NCBI RefSeq assembly: GCF_900188095.1
Contig: NZ_FZOT01000007.1
Location: 1 to 64,000, forward strand
Source of the DNA: Noviherbaspirillum humi
GTDB lineage: Bacteria; Pseudomonadota; Gammaproteobacteria; Burkholderiales; Burkholderiaceae_D
Length of the DNA: 64,000 bases
Reading direction: 5' to 3'
Shown: in pieces, positions 16,427 through 24,971 of the stretch
How the letters are laid out: each line of letters opens with the position of its first letter
How positions within the stretch are numbered: the first letter of the stretch is position 1
Translations under genes and position numbers: made by a program
Notes under the pieces: model-generated
What the model saw: only the letters and a program-made list of their open reading frames with translations
What the model was told of the DNA's origin: nothing
The model's database searches: none

Positions 16427-17968
16427 ATGGAAGCCGCGGTGGCATCCTCCATCGGGCAGCCGCGGTGGCTGCTTGCCGTCGCCTGCTTATTGTCGCCGCT
16501 CGCCGTGGCGGCGGACTGGCGCTTCGAGCCGGGTGCCGCCCTGCGTGAAACATACACTGACAACGTTACGCTCAACTCAGCGGGATCCAGGCGCAGCGAT
16601 TTCATCACCGACATCTCGCCGCATTTGCTGGCGACAATCAACGGCAGCTCGGTCAAGGCGCGCCTCGACTATACCCTTCAGAACCTGGGTTACGCGCGGA
16701 GCGCCGATCACTTTTCAAGTTATCATCGGCTCAACGCCTTCGCCAACACCGAGGTGGTTGACGAATTGCTCTACCTCGACAGCCGGGCCGGCATCACGCA
16801 GCAAAATCTGTCGGCCTTCGGGCCGCAAACTGACAACAATCTGAACGTGACGAACAACCGTTCGGAGGTCAGGTCGCTCAGCATCAGTCCTTACCTGCGA
16901 CATCGATGGGGGCAAACCGCAACGGGAGAATTGCGCTACGGGCGCGACTGGCTGCGCTCGAACACGCAGGCGCTGAATGCCGACCACCAGGATCGATTGA
17001 GCCTGTCGGTGAACAGCGGGCCTGCCTTTGCGACACTCGGCTGGGGCGCCAACTACACGCAGCAGCGAGCCTATTATGACGGCGGCCGCACGGTCAATCT
17101 GAGCTCGGCCACTTCGAATTTCACCTATCGGCTGTCTTCGCAACTCGGACTGGTGTCCACGCTGGGTTACGAAACGAACGACTATGCCACGCTTGGTCCC
17201 AAACCCGAGGGCCTGATCTGGCTGGCGGGTGTCAAGTGGACGCCCAGCCCTCGAACGAATCTCGATGCGCGCCTCGGCAAGCGCTTCTACGGCAACACCT
17301 ATAGCCTGACAGCCAGCCAGCGCACCCGCACCGGCGTATTCAGCCTCGGATACAACGAGGAGCTGACCACGGTGCTTTCTCCATCCGTTCAGCAGCTCAA
17401 CGTCGATACCTCGACGTTCCTGAATGATTTGTGGCGCTCCAGCATTCCCGATCCCCAGGCACGACAGGCCTTCGTCGACGCATTCATTCGCGCCAACAAC
17501 CTGCCTGGTTCACTCGCCCAGAATGTATTGTCGCTGTCGAACCGGGTCTACCTGCAAAAAGGCTTGCAGGCTTCGCTCGCATACCGGACTACGCGGGATA
17601 CCGCGCTGCTTTCGTTTTCCCATATCGATCGTAGGGCCCAAACCGGGGCGTCGGCCGATATCGGCTTGCCAGGCGCGGCACTGCTGGGCCTGGAAGACCA
17701 TACCCGGCAGGCGAGTGCCAACCTGATCGTTGCCCACCAATTGACCCCCCGCTTGAGCGCGACGGCGAGCCTGGCTTATTCCCGCGTGCGTTCGCTGACG
17801 GTTGATAACACCAGCAGCTTAAAGACCGCCAGCTTCTCGCTGACTCGGCAGCTGGATCTCAAGACGCAGGCAGTCATCGAGTACCGCAGGCGTAATCAGA
17901 CCCTGGCATTGAATGCTGGCACGGTAGAAGAAAACGCCATTACCGCTTCTATCGCCACTCGCTTTTGA
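16427..17968 (+). CDS. XrtA/PEP-CTERM-associated outer membrane beta-barrel protein
   Basis: About 513 residues. A signal peptide (hydrophobic LLAVACLLSPLAVA, cleavage near AVAA-DW) is followed by alternating amphipathic strands with many Tyr/Asn/Arg turns, ending in a strand that finishes with Phe (ITASIATRF). These are features of an outer-membrane beta-barrel. It corresponds to the TIGR03016-type protein regularly found between the tyrosine kinase and the ATPase in XrtA loci. The role is unproven; an outer-membrane port for the polymer is plausible. Two in-frame ATGs exist. The one at 16427, just after the kinase stop, is preferred to 16409, which would overlap the kinase end by 17 bases. 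Confidence 0.88.
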   Translation: MEAAVASSIGQPRWLLAVACLLSPLAVAADWRFEPGAALRETYTDNVTLNSAGSRRSDFITDISPHLLATINGSSVKARLDYTLQNLGYARSADHFSSYHRLNAFANTEVVDELLYLDSRAGITQQNLSAFGPQTDNNLNVTNNRSEVRSLSISPYLRHRWGQTATGELRYGRDWLRSNTQALNADHQDRLSLSVNSGPAFATLGWGANYTQQRAYYDGGRTVNLSSATSNFTYRLSSQLGLVSTLGYETNDYATLGPKPEGLIWLAGVKWTPSPRTNLDARLGKRFYGNTYSLTASQRTRTGVFSLGYNEELTTVLSPSVQQLNVDTSTFLNDLWRSSIPDPQARQAFVDAFIRANNLPGSLAQNVLSLSNRVYLQKGLQASLAYRTTRDTALLSFSHIDRRAQTGASADIGLPGAALLGLEDHTRQASANLIVAHQLTPRLSATASLAYSRVRSLTVDNTSSLKTASFSLTRQLDLKTQAVIEYRRRNQTLALNAGTVEENAITASIATRF

Positions 17969-17980
17969 AAGACGTTCATC

Positions 17981-18979
17981 ATGTACGAGTCGTTCTACGG
18001 ATTCAGCGCAAAGCCGTTTCAGCTCAAGCCAGACCCCCTATTCTTCTATGGAAGCAAGGGCCACAAACGGGCAATGGGCTACCTTGAGTATGGCGTCGCG
18101 CAGGGCGAAGGCTTCATTGTCATCACCGGCGACGTAGGCGCGGGAAAGACCACCCTTGTGCGCAGCCTGTTCCGCAAGTTGCCCGCGAATGAAATCGTGG
18201 CGGCGCAGATCGTCAACACGCAGGTAACGGCAGATGACATCGTCAGGCAGGTGGCCGCAGCTTTTGGGTTGCCATTTCAAGGCGTCAGCAAGGCCGGATT
18301 GCTGAGCTCCCTGGAGCAATTCCTGAGGCAATGCGAACGACAGGGCAAGCGCGCGCTGCTCGTCGTTGACGAGGCGCAGAATCTGACGCCCGGCGCGATC
18401 GAGGAATTGCGCATGCTCTCCAATTTCCAGAGCGATGAGAGAGCGTTGCTGCAAACCTTCCTGGTCGGCCAACCCGAATTCCGGAGTCTTCTGCTGGGCC
18501 TGGGAATGAAGCAATTGCTGCAGCGGGTGATCGCCACCTATCACCTGGGCCCGCTCGATCTCGAGGAAACCACCGCATACATCCAGCACCGGCTCCGGAC
18601 CGTGGGATGGGCGGAGGATCCCGTCATCGAACAACCGTCCTACGGCGCCATTTATGCCTACACCGGCGGCATCCCGCGAAAGATCAATACCCTGTGTGAT
18701 CGGCTTTTCCTGCTCGGTTATCTGGAAGATTTGCATCGCTTCGGCGCGAAAGAAGTCGAGAAGGTGATCGCCGACATCAATGAAGAATTGATGCCGACAG
18801 CGCTTGCAAGCGAGGAGCTGCCTGCTGCGGCAATTGCAGTCGCCGCGCCGGACAACGGTCCTCATCTCGATGAGATCAATACCCGGCTGGAGCGCATGGA
18901 ACGCACCATGACTTCCCTGCTGGGAACCATCAAGAACGTTCTTTTTTCGACGACAAAGACCACCGCGGAAAATCCGTGA
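17981..18979 (+). CDS. XrtA/PEP-CTERM system-associated ATPase (ExeA-like)
   Basis: A 332-residue AAA-type ATPase. The start MYESFYGFSAKPFQLKPDP is characteristic of ExeA/GspA-like proteins. Walker A is GDVGAGKTT (about 46-54), Walker B ALLVVDEAQNL, and sensor region GGIPRKINTLCDR. The C-terminal 60 residues are a linker with a short predicted coiled coil and no obvious transmembrane helix. It probably energises assembly or export of the polymer at the inner membrane. Spacing to the upstream gene is 12 bases. Confidence 0.9.
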   Translation: MYESFYGFSAKPFQLKPDPLFFYGSKGHKRAMGYLEYGVAQGEGFIVITGDVGAGKTTLVRSLFRKLPANEIVAAQIVNTQVTADDIVRQVAAAFGLPFQGVSKAGLLSSLEQFLRQCERQGKRALLVVDEAQNLTPGAIEELRMLSNFQSDERALLQTFLVGQPEFRSLLLGLGMKQLLQRVIATYHLGPLDLEETTAYIQHRLRTVGWAEDPVIEQPSYGAIYAYTGGIPRKINTLCDRLFLLGYLEDLHRFGAKEVEKVIADINEELMPTALASEELPAAAIAVAAPDNGPHLDEINTRLERMERTMTSLLGTIKNVLFSTTKTTAENP

Positions 18980-19007
18980 ACTCCCAAGACAGGATTCGAC
19001 TGACCCT

Positions 19008-19856
19008 ATGAATGCGTCCCCAATCCGGAATGCGATGACCATTGACGTGGAAGACTACTTCCAGGTCTCCGCCTTCGCCAACCATATTCCACGCGAGAGC
19101 TGGAGCCACTTGGCTTGTCGCGTCGAGGCGAACATCGAACGCATCCTGTCGCTGCTGAACGGCCGCCAGATCAAGGCCACGTTCTTTACCCTGGGCTGGA
19201 TTGCCGAGCGTTATCCGAAGATGGTCAGGCAGATAGCCGATGAGGGACACGAGGTAGCCAGCCATGGCTACGGTCACCTGCGCGCGAGCGAGCAAACGAA
19301 ATCGGAGTTTTTCAACGATATCAGCAGCAGCAAGGCGCTGCTCGAAGACATATCGGGCAAACCGGTGCTCGGGTATCGGGCGCCGAGTTTCTCGATTGGT
19401 TCGGAGAATCTTTGGGCGCTGGACGTCCTCGGCCAAGCCGGATATCGCTACAGCTCCAGCATTTATCCGGTTGTCCATGATCACTATGGCATGCCGGACG
19501 CGCCGAGATTCGCGTTCCGTCCGCGCGGTGAAGACGGCATCCTGGAATTGCCCGTGACGACCGCCCGCGTGTTCAACCGCAATCTGCCTGCGGGCGGCGG
19601 CGGCTACTTCCGCTTCTTTCCCTATGCAGTTTCCCGCTGGCTGTTGCGTCATGTGAATCAGCATGACCGCATGCCCGGCATCTTCTACCTGCATCCTTGG
19701 GAAATCGATCCGCAGCAGCCGCGTCAGACAGGAATTCCGTTCAAGACCCGCTTCCGCCATTACGTCAACCTCCACCGCACCGAAACCCGCCTGCAGGCAT
19801 TGACCCGTGACTTTTCCTGGGGTCGCATGGACCATATTTTTCTGACATCCAAATGA
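19008..19856 (+). CDS. XrtA system polysaccharide deacetylase
   Basis: A 282-residue carbohydrate esterase 4 (NodB-like) protein with a C-terminal DUF3473-type extension. Motif 1 is TIDVEDYFQVSAF with the catalytic/metal Asp pair replaced in the usual XrtA form. Motif 2 is SHGYGHLRA with the metal His. Later come GYRAPSFS and FYLHPWEID. It should remove N-acetyl groups from the EPS during or after assembly. No signal peptide is evident, consistent with family members that act in the cytoplasm or by another route. The last four bases overlap the FemAB gene. Confidence 0.9.
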   Translation: MNASPIRNAMTIDVEDYFQVSAFANHIPRESWSHLACRVEANIERILSLLNGRQIKATFFTLGWIAERYPKMVRQIADEGHEVASHGYGHLRASEQTKSEFFNDISSSKALLEDISGKPVLGYRAPSFSIGSENLWALDVLGQAGYRYSSSIYPVVHDHYGMPDAPRFAFRPRGEDGILELPVTTARVFNRNLPAGGGGYFRFFPYAVSRWLLRHVNQHDRMPGIFYLHPWEIDPQQPRQTGIPFKTRFRHYVNLHRTETRLQALTRDFSWGRMDHIFLTSK

Positions 19857-20941
19857 CGACGATGCTCGAATTCGCAGACGATACGGCAACCGTGTCCGAT
19901 GCCGCCGATATCCTTCCCACGACGGTTCGCCTGATGCGACCGGAAGACGTCCGGCGATGGGACGCCTTCGTCATGCAGTGCCCCGAGGCGACTTTCTTTC
20001 ACCGGGCCGGGTGGAAAACCGTCATCGAACAAGCGTTCGGGCATCGTACGTTTTTCTTTCTCGCCGAGTCCGGCGGCGAGATTCAGGGCGTTCTTCCACT
20101 GGCCCAGATCAAGAGCCGATTGTTCGGCAATGCACTCGTCTCCTTGCCATTCTGTGTCTATGGCGGCGTAGCGGCGTCAACCGAGCCTGCCCGGCGGGCG
20201 CTCGACCAGGCGGCACAGAAGCTGGCCGCCGACCTCGCGGTCGGCCACCTGGAATACCGCAATCTGAAGCCGCACCATGCCGACTGGCACACGAAGGACT
20301 TGTATGTGACCTTCCGCAAGGCCATCCTGCCCGATGAAGAAGCCAATATGCTCGCCATCCCCAAGAAGCAGCGCGCGATGGTACGCAAGGGCATCAAGGC
20401 GGGTTTGACGAGCGAAATCGATGGTCATGCAGACCGGTTCTTCGCCGCCTACTCCGCCAGCGTGCATCGACTCGGCACACCGGTATTCTCCAAGCGCTTC
20501 TTCGAACTGCTGCTTGAAACCTTTGCGCCCGACTGCGACGTGCTTACCATCGTCAAGGATGGCCGGACCATCAGCAGCGTGCTGAGCTTTTACTTCCGTG
20601 ACGAAGTCATTCCCTACTACGGCGGAGGCACTTCCGAAGCGCGTGAAGTTGCCGGCAACGACTTCATGTATTGGGAATTGATGCGGCGCGCATGCGCACG
20701 GGGGCTTGGCGTCTTCGACTTTGGGCGCAGCAAGCGAGGCACGGGCGCGTACGATTTCAAGAAGAACTGGGGATTCGAGCCGCAGCCCCTGCCGTACGAA
20801 TACCAGCTGCACCAGGCGACAGCCGTTCCCGAGACTAATCCGCTCAACCCCAAGTACCAACTATTCATCAAGATGTGGCAGCGCATGCCGCTCTGGATGG
20901 CCAATGCAATTGGCCCGCATATCGTCAAGAACCTGGGCTGA
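19853..20941 (+). CDS. FemAB family XrtA/PEP-CTERM system-associated protein
   Basis: A 362-residue GNAT-fold protein of the FemAB type. Landmarks are the AFVMQCPEATFFHRAGW opening, FFLAESGGEIQGVLPLAQIKS, the repeated acceptor-binding region PFCVYGGVAAS, and the C-terminal FDFGRSKRGTGAYDFKKNWGFEP, typical of TIGR03019. FemAB proteins transfer amino acids from aminoacyl-tRNA, usually to peptidoglycan or another amine acceptor. In an EPS locus it may add an amino acid to a sugar, which is inference. The ATG overlaps the deacetylase stop, giving translational coupling. Confidence 0.88.
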   Translation: MTTMLEFADDTATVSDAADILPTTVRLMRPEDVRRWDAFVMQCPEATFFHRAGWKTVIEQAFGHRTFFFLAESGGEIQGVLPLAQIKSRLFGNALVSLPFCVYGGVAASTEPARRALDQAAQKLAADLAVGHLEYRNLKPHHADWHTKDLYVTFRKAILPDEEANMLAIPKKQRAMVRKGIKAGLTSEIDGHADRFFAAYSASVHRLGTPVFSKRFFELLLETFAPDCDVLTIVKDGRTISSVLSFYFRDEVIPYYGGGTSEAREVAGNDFMYWELMRRACARGLGVFDFGRSKRGTGAYDFKKNWGFEPQPLPYEYQLHQATAVPETNPLNPKYQLFIKMWQRMPLWMANAIGPHIVKNLG

Positions 20942-20945
20942 GCCA

Positions 20946-22235
20946 ATGGATCCGCTGCTGTTCCTCGTACACCGCATCCCCTACCCGCCAAACAAGGGCG
21001 ACAAGATCCGGTCCTACCATCTGCTCAAACATTTGGCCCGGCAATATCGCGTCTATCTTGGCAGCTTCGTGGATGATCCGAATGATTGGCAGTATGCCGA
21101 CGCCGTCAAGGCGCTGTGTGCGGACACTTGTCTGCTCAACCTCGATCCGCGCATTGGCCGCTTGCGCAGCCTGACAGGCCTGGCAGCCGGCCGCCCACTC
21201 AGCCTCGACTACTACCGCAGCAACGCGATGCAGGACTGGGTGAACCGGGTAACGGCTGCACACAAGGTATCGCGGGTAGTCGTCTTTTCGTCGGTGATGG
21301 CACAGTTCGTGAACCGGCAAGCGAACGGACGGCTCATCGTTGATTACGTCGATGTCGATTCCGACAAGTGGACCCAATACGCTGCCAACAAGCGCTGGCC
21401 GATGCGTTGGCTGTATGCACGCGAAGGAAGGGAACTGCTGCGGTATGAGCGGCGGCTTGCGACTGAATGCGATGCCGCATTGTTCGTCTCGCAAGCCGAG
21501 GCTGGACTGTTCCGGGAACTCGCCCCGGAGAGCGCCAGCCGCATCGGCTTCTTCAACAACGGCGTGGATTGTGACTATTTCAGCCCCAACCGGGATTATG
21601 TCAATCCCTATGAAGCGCGCGAGTTGCCGATCGTCTTCACCGGCGCCATGGATTATTGGCCGAACATCGACGCCGTGCGATGGTTTGCGCGGGATGTTTT
21701 CCCTGCCATCCTCAAGCGCCACCCCAATGCGGTGTTCTATATCGTAGGCACGCGTCCTTCCAGCGATGTGCAGCTACTGGCGCAGTTGCCCAATGTCCGC
21801 GTCACCGGCGCAGTTCCGGATATCCGCCCTTACCTCGCCCATGCCCAGATGGCTGTCGCCCCTTTGCGCATCGCGCGGGGCGTGCAAAACAAGGTCCTGG
21901 AAGCCATGGCCATGGCCAAGCCGGTGATCGTCTCTCCCCAGGCCCTCGAGGGTATAGACGCCATGCCGGACCGCGATTTGCTGCTGGCAGCGAACGAAAA
22001 GGATTTTGTGGAAGCCGCATCACGGGTGCTTGGCACTGCACATGACGCAATCGGTGCGGCAGCGCGCGAATGTGTGCAAATGCGATACGGATGGGAACCC
22101 AACCTGGCAAGAGTGGATGCGGCGCTCGGGACTCCCGTCGCAGCGCGGAAAACCCGCCCCGGTGCGAATCAGGCGGCATCGGCGGGTGCATCTGTTCCGC
22201 AAGACTCCAGGACCATCGACGAAATAATGCCATGA
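20946..22235 (+). CDS. TIGR03087-type PEP-CTERM/XrtA system glycosyltransferase
   Basis: A 429-residue GT4-like transferase. It has the N-terminal FLVHRIPYPPNKGDKIRSY motif, the central DYVDVDSDKW, then IGFFNNGVDCDYFSP, IVFTGAMDYWPN, and APLRIARGVQNKVLEAMAMAKPVI, which contains the nucleotide-sugar-binding part. This is the stp1 subfamily tied to exosortase A. The start at 20946 follows the FemAB stop by four bases. A longer frame upstream only reads through FemAB. The end overlaps the xrtA start (ATGA). Its sugar specificity cannot be told from sequence. Confidence 0.9.
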   Translation: MDPLLFLVHRIPYPPNKGDKIRSYHLLKHLARQYRVYLGSFVDDPNDWQYADAVKALCADTCLLNLDPRIGRLRSLTGLAAGRPLSLDYYRSNAMQDWVNRVTAAHKVSRVVVFSSVMAQFVNRQANGRLIVDYVDVDSDKWTQYAANKRWPMRWLYAREGRELLRYERRLATECDAALFVSQAEAGLFRELAPESASRIGFFNNGVDCDYFSPNRDYVNPYEARELPIVFTGAMDYWPNIDAVRWFARDVFPAILKRHPNAVFYIVGTRPSSDVQLLAQLPNVRVTGAVPDIRPYLAHAQMAVAPLRIARGVQNKVLEAMAMAKPVIVSPQALEGIDAMPDRDLLLAANEKDFVEAASRVLGTAHDAIGAAARECVQMRYGWEPNLARVDAALGTPVAARKTRPGANQAASAGASVPQDSRTIDEIMP

Positions 22236-23821
22236 ACACTCTTGCCCACCGTAACAGCCCGGCCCTTATCTACGGCAGCGCACTGGCCGTGGCGCTGGCT
22301 GTCATCTTCGTCCTGTTTTTCGATACGCTGAAGTCGATCGTCGGTATCTGGAACAGTTCCGAGACGTTCGCGCACGGCTATGTGATTCTGCCCATCAGCT
22401 TATGGCTGGTGTGGCAGCGGCGCTCGACATTGGCGTCGACGCCCGTAACGCCTTATTGGCCGGCGTTGCTGCTGCTCTTAGGCACCGGTTTGGCCTGGCT
22501 GCTCGCCGACCTGGGCGGCGTCCAAGTCGTCCAGCAATACGCCGTCGTGGCGATGATTCCGATCACGGTCTTGGCGCTTCTCGGTAAGGAAATTGCGCTC
22601 GCCCTCGCCTTCCCATTGCTGTTTCTGCTCCTCGCCGTTCCGTTCGGGGAAATTTTCATCGACCCGCTGATCGGCTGGACCGCCGATTTCACGGTAACGG
22701 CGCTACGCGCAACCGGGATACCGGTCCTGCGCGAAGGGACGAATTTCATCATCCCGACCGGCAGCTGGTCGGTCGTTACCGCCTGCAGCGGCGTGCGCTA
22801 CCTGATCGCGTCATTCACGCTTGGCTGCCTGTATGCCCATCTCACCTACCGGTCCCGTCTACGCCAATTCCTGTTCATTGTGCTGGCCATCGTCGTGCCC
22901 ATCATCGCCAACTGGATACGCGCCTACATGATCGTGATGATCGGCCATCTCAGCGGGAATGAACTGGCCACAGGAGTGGACCACCTGATCTATGGATGGC
23001 TGTTCTTCGGATTGGTCATGCTGCTGATGTTCTGGCTCGGCTCCCTGTGGCGGGAAGCGCCTGCGGAAACGGCGGCGGCAGCGATGACGGATCGCGCAGC
23101 GATCCATCCGAACTCCGTGTCATCCGGGCGCCACGCCGCCGTGACCGCAGCAACCATCGTGCTGTGCCTGGCGTTATGGCCAGGCTATTCCCGTTACCTT
23201 GCTACAGCCGGACAAAGCGATAAGCCGGTGGCGATCGGCGCCTTCCGCACTACCTGGCAAACCGGTTCTGCATTCACCACCTGGCAACCTGCTTTCACCC
23301 AGGCCCGAGCCGGTTTCCGGCAGGTGTATGAGCATGATGCGCATCCCGTCGGCATCGACCTGCTCTATTACCGAAACCAGGATCGACGCTCCATGCTCAT
23401 CACTTCCGCAAACCGCATGGTGGCCGAAGAAGATCCTGTCTGGCGCGTGATCGGATCAGAGCGGCGCCAGGAACAAATCGCTGGCACGCAACTGGCGGTG
23501 CGGGAGGCAAGGATAGAAGGCCCGGGACCGCGGATTGTCGTCTGGAGCTGGTACCGAGTCGCCGATCGGTTCGTCATCAGCGATTATGTCGGCAAGCTCT
23601 TGCAGGCCAGGTCCAAGCTGTTGATGCAGGGAGACGATGGCGCAGCCATCATGGTCTTCGCCCCTTACCAGGAGAACCCCGAGCAGGCCCGTACGGCATT
23701 GCGCGCTTTCCTGAACGATAACCTGGCAAGCGTCGACGCTGCCCTTGCCAGCAACAAATCAGCCGGATCGTCACCGGTGGCCACTGCGCGACAGGAGGTG
23801 GCCAATGAGCAGATCCGATGA
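22232..23821 (+). CDS. xrtA: Exosortase A with fused EpsI domain
   Basis: A 529-residue protein. Residues 1-300 are an exosortase with about eight membrane helices and the catalytic triad typical of the family: Cys185 in VVTACSGVRYL, Arg230 in IANWIRAYM and His251 in GVDHLIYGW. A helix and then an EpsI-type periplasmic domain make up the rest (from about 320), with DLLYYRNQ, IVVWSWYRV and LLQARSKLLM. Exosortases are integral-membrane transpeptidase-like proteases that cut PEP-CTERM proteins after export and join them to an unknown acceptor. ATGA overlap with the upstream transferase gene and a 17-base overlap with the next gene place it firmly in the operon. The single target seen in the window is the protein at 50405-51088. 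Confidence 0.95.
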   Translation: MNTLAHRNSPALIYGSALAVALAVIFVLFFDTLKSIVGIWNSSETFAHGYVILPISLWLVWQRRSTLASTPVTPYWPALLLLLGTGLAWLLADLGGVQVVQQYAVVAMIPITVLALLGKEIALALAFPLLFLLLAVPFGEIFIDPLIGWTADFTVTALRATGIPVLREGTNFIIPTGSWSVVTACSGVRYLIASFTLGCLYAHLTYRSRLRQFLFIVLAIVVPIIANWIRAYMIVMIGHLSGNELATGVDHLIYGWLFFGLVMLLMFWLGSLWREAPAETAAAAMTDRAAIHPNSVSSGRHAAVTAATIVLCLALWPGYSRYLATAGQSDKPVAIGAFRTTWQTGSAFTTWQPAFTQARAGFRQVYEHDAHPVGIDLLYYRNQDRRSMLITSANRMVAEEDPVWRVIGSERRQEQIAGTQLAVREARIEGPGPRIVVWSWYRVADRFVISDYVGKLLQARSKLLMQGDDGAAIMVFAPYQENPEQARTALRAFLNDNLASVDAALASNKSAGSSPVATARQEVANEQIR

Positions 23822-24971
23822 ACGTCCTTTGGTTGTCCACCTGGTATATCGCCTCGATTTCGGTGGGCTCGAGACCTTGCTCGTGGAATGCATCAACCGG
23901 ATGCCGAGCAATCGCTACCAGCACGCGATCGTGTGCCTGACCGGACACACCCATTTTGCGGACAAGATTGCCCGACCGGACGTGGCCATCTACGATTTGC
24001 AGAAGCCACCCGGGCTCGCGCTCGGCGTGCACCTCTCGCTTTGGCGGCTGCTGCGTCGCCTGCGTCCGGCCATCCTGCATACCTACAACCTCTCGGCAAT
24101 TGAATATGCATTCACCGCTACGCTGGCTGGCGTGCCGGTGCGCATCCACGCAGAACACGGCCGGGATGCGGCCGATCCGCATGGCTTGAATCGCAAGCAC
24201 AATTTGCTGCGGCGGCTGTTGGTACCCTTCGTCGACTGCTACGTGCCCGTGTCACGCGACCTGCAACGTTGGCTCAAGGAGGTCGTGCGCATCCCCGATG
24301 GCAAGAACGCCATGATTGACAACGGCGTCGATACCGAGCGCTTTTCTCCTGCAGTGAAAGACATGTCTGCTCCTCCAGCGGAAATCGTCATTGGCACTGT
24401 CGGACGCATTCAGGATGTAAAAAACCATGCAGCGCTGATCGACGCATTCGTTGAACTCCGGAAGAAGTTGCCTGATTACCGCACCCGACTTCGTCTGGTG
24501 ATCGTTGGCGACGGGCCGCTGCTTCCCCAAATCCGCCAGAAGGTCGCGGACCTCGGGATTGAAGACGTCGTGACGCTGCCCGGCGCCCGTACCGACATCG
24601 AGGACTGGATGCGGCGCTTCACCATTTTTGCACTTCCTTCGATCGCCGAGGGCACCCCCATCACGATTCTTGAAGCGATGGCAAGCGGCCTTCCCGTCGT
24701 GGCCACCCACGTCGGCGGCATTCCCGAGATCGTGAACGACGATGTCACCGGCACCTTGGTGAATCCAGGCGACACGAAGGCGCTGGCCAATGCGCTCGCC
24801 GCCTATTGCCTCGACCCGGCGCTCATCGTCGATCACGGACAGGCAGGCCGCAATCAGGTGGAGAAACATGGGAGCGTTTCCGCAACCGTCAGCGCCTATA
24901 CAGCGCTTTACGATTCGCTTTGTCAGAAAAAGTCTGTTTTCAGGGAGCCCGTTAGAGCATGTGCGGAATAG
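23805..24971 (+). CDS. TIGR03088-type PEP-CTERM/XrtA system glycosyltransferase
   Basis: A 388-residue GT4 glycosyltransferase. The opening is VVHLVYRLDFGGLETLL; IHAEHGRDAADPHGLNRKHN is typical of this XrtA group. GTVGRIQDVKNH and LPSIAEGTPITILEAMASGLPVVATHVGG (with the EX7E-like arrangement) form the donor-binding domain. AGGAGG lies close upstream of the ATG at 23805. The start lies inside the end of xrtA and the stop overlaps the amidotransferase start, so expression is coupled. Confidence 0.92.
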   Translation: MSRSDERPLVVHLVYRLDFGGLETLLVECINRMPSNRYQHAIVCLTGHTHFADKIARPDVAIYDLQKPPGLALGVHLSLWRLLRRLRPAILHTYNLSAIEYAFTATLAGVPVRIHAEHGRDAADPHGLNRKHNLLRRLLVPFVDCYVPVSRDLQRWLKEVVRIPDGKNAMIDNGVDTERFSPAVKDMSAPPAEIVIGTVGRIQDVKNHAALIDAFVELRKKLPDYRTRLRLVIVGDGPLLPQIRQKVADLGIEDVVTLPGARTDIEDWMRRFTIFALPSIAEGTPITILEAMASGLPVVATHVGGIPEIVNDDVTGTLVNPGDTKALANALAAYCLDPALIVDHGQAGRNQVEKHGSVSATVSAYTALYDSLCQKKSVFREPVRACAE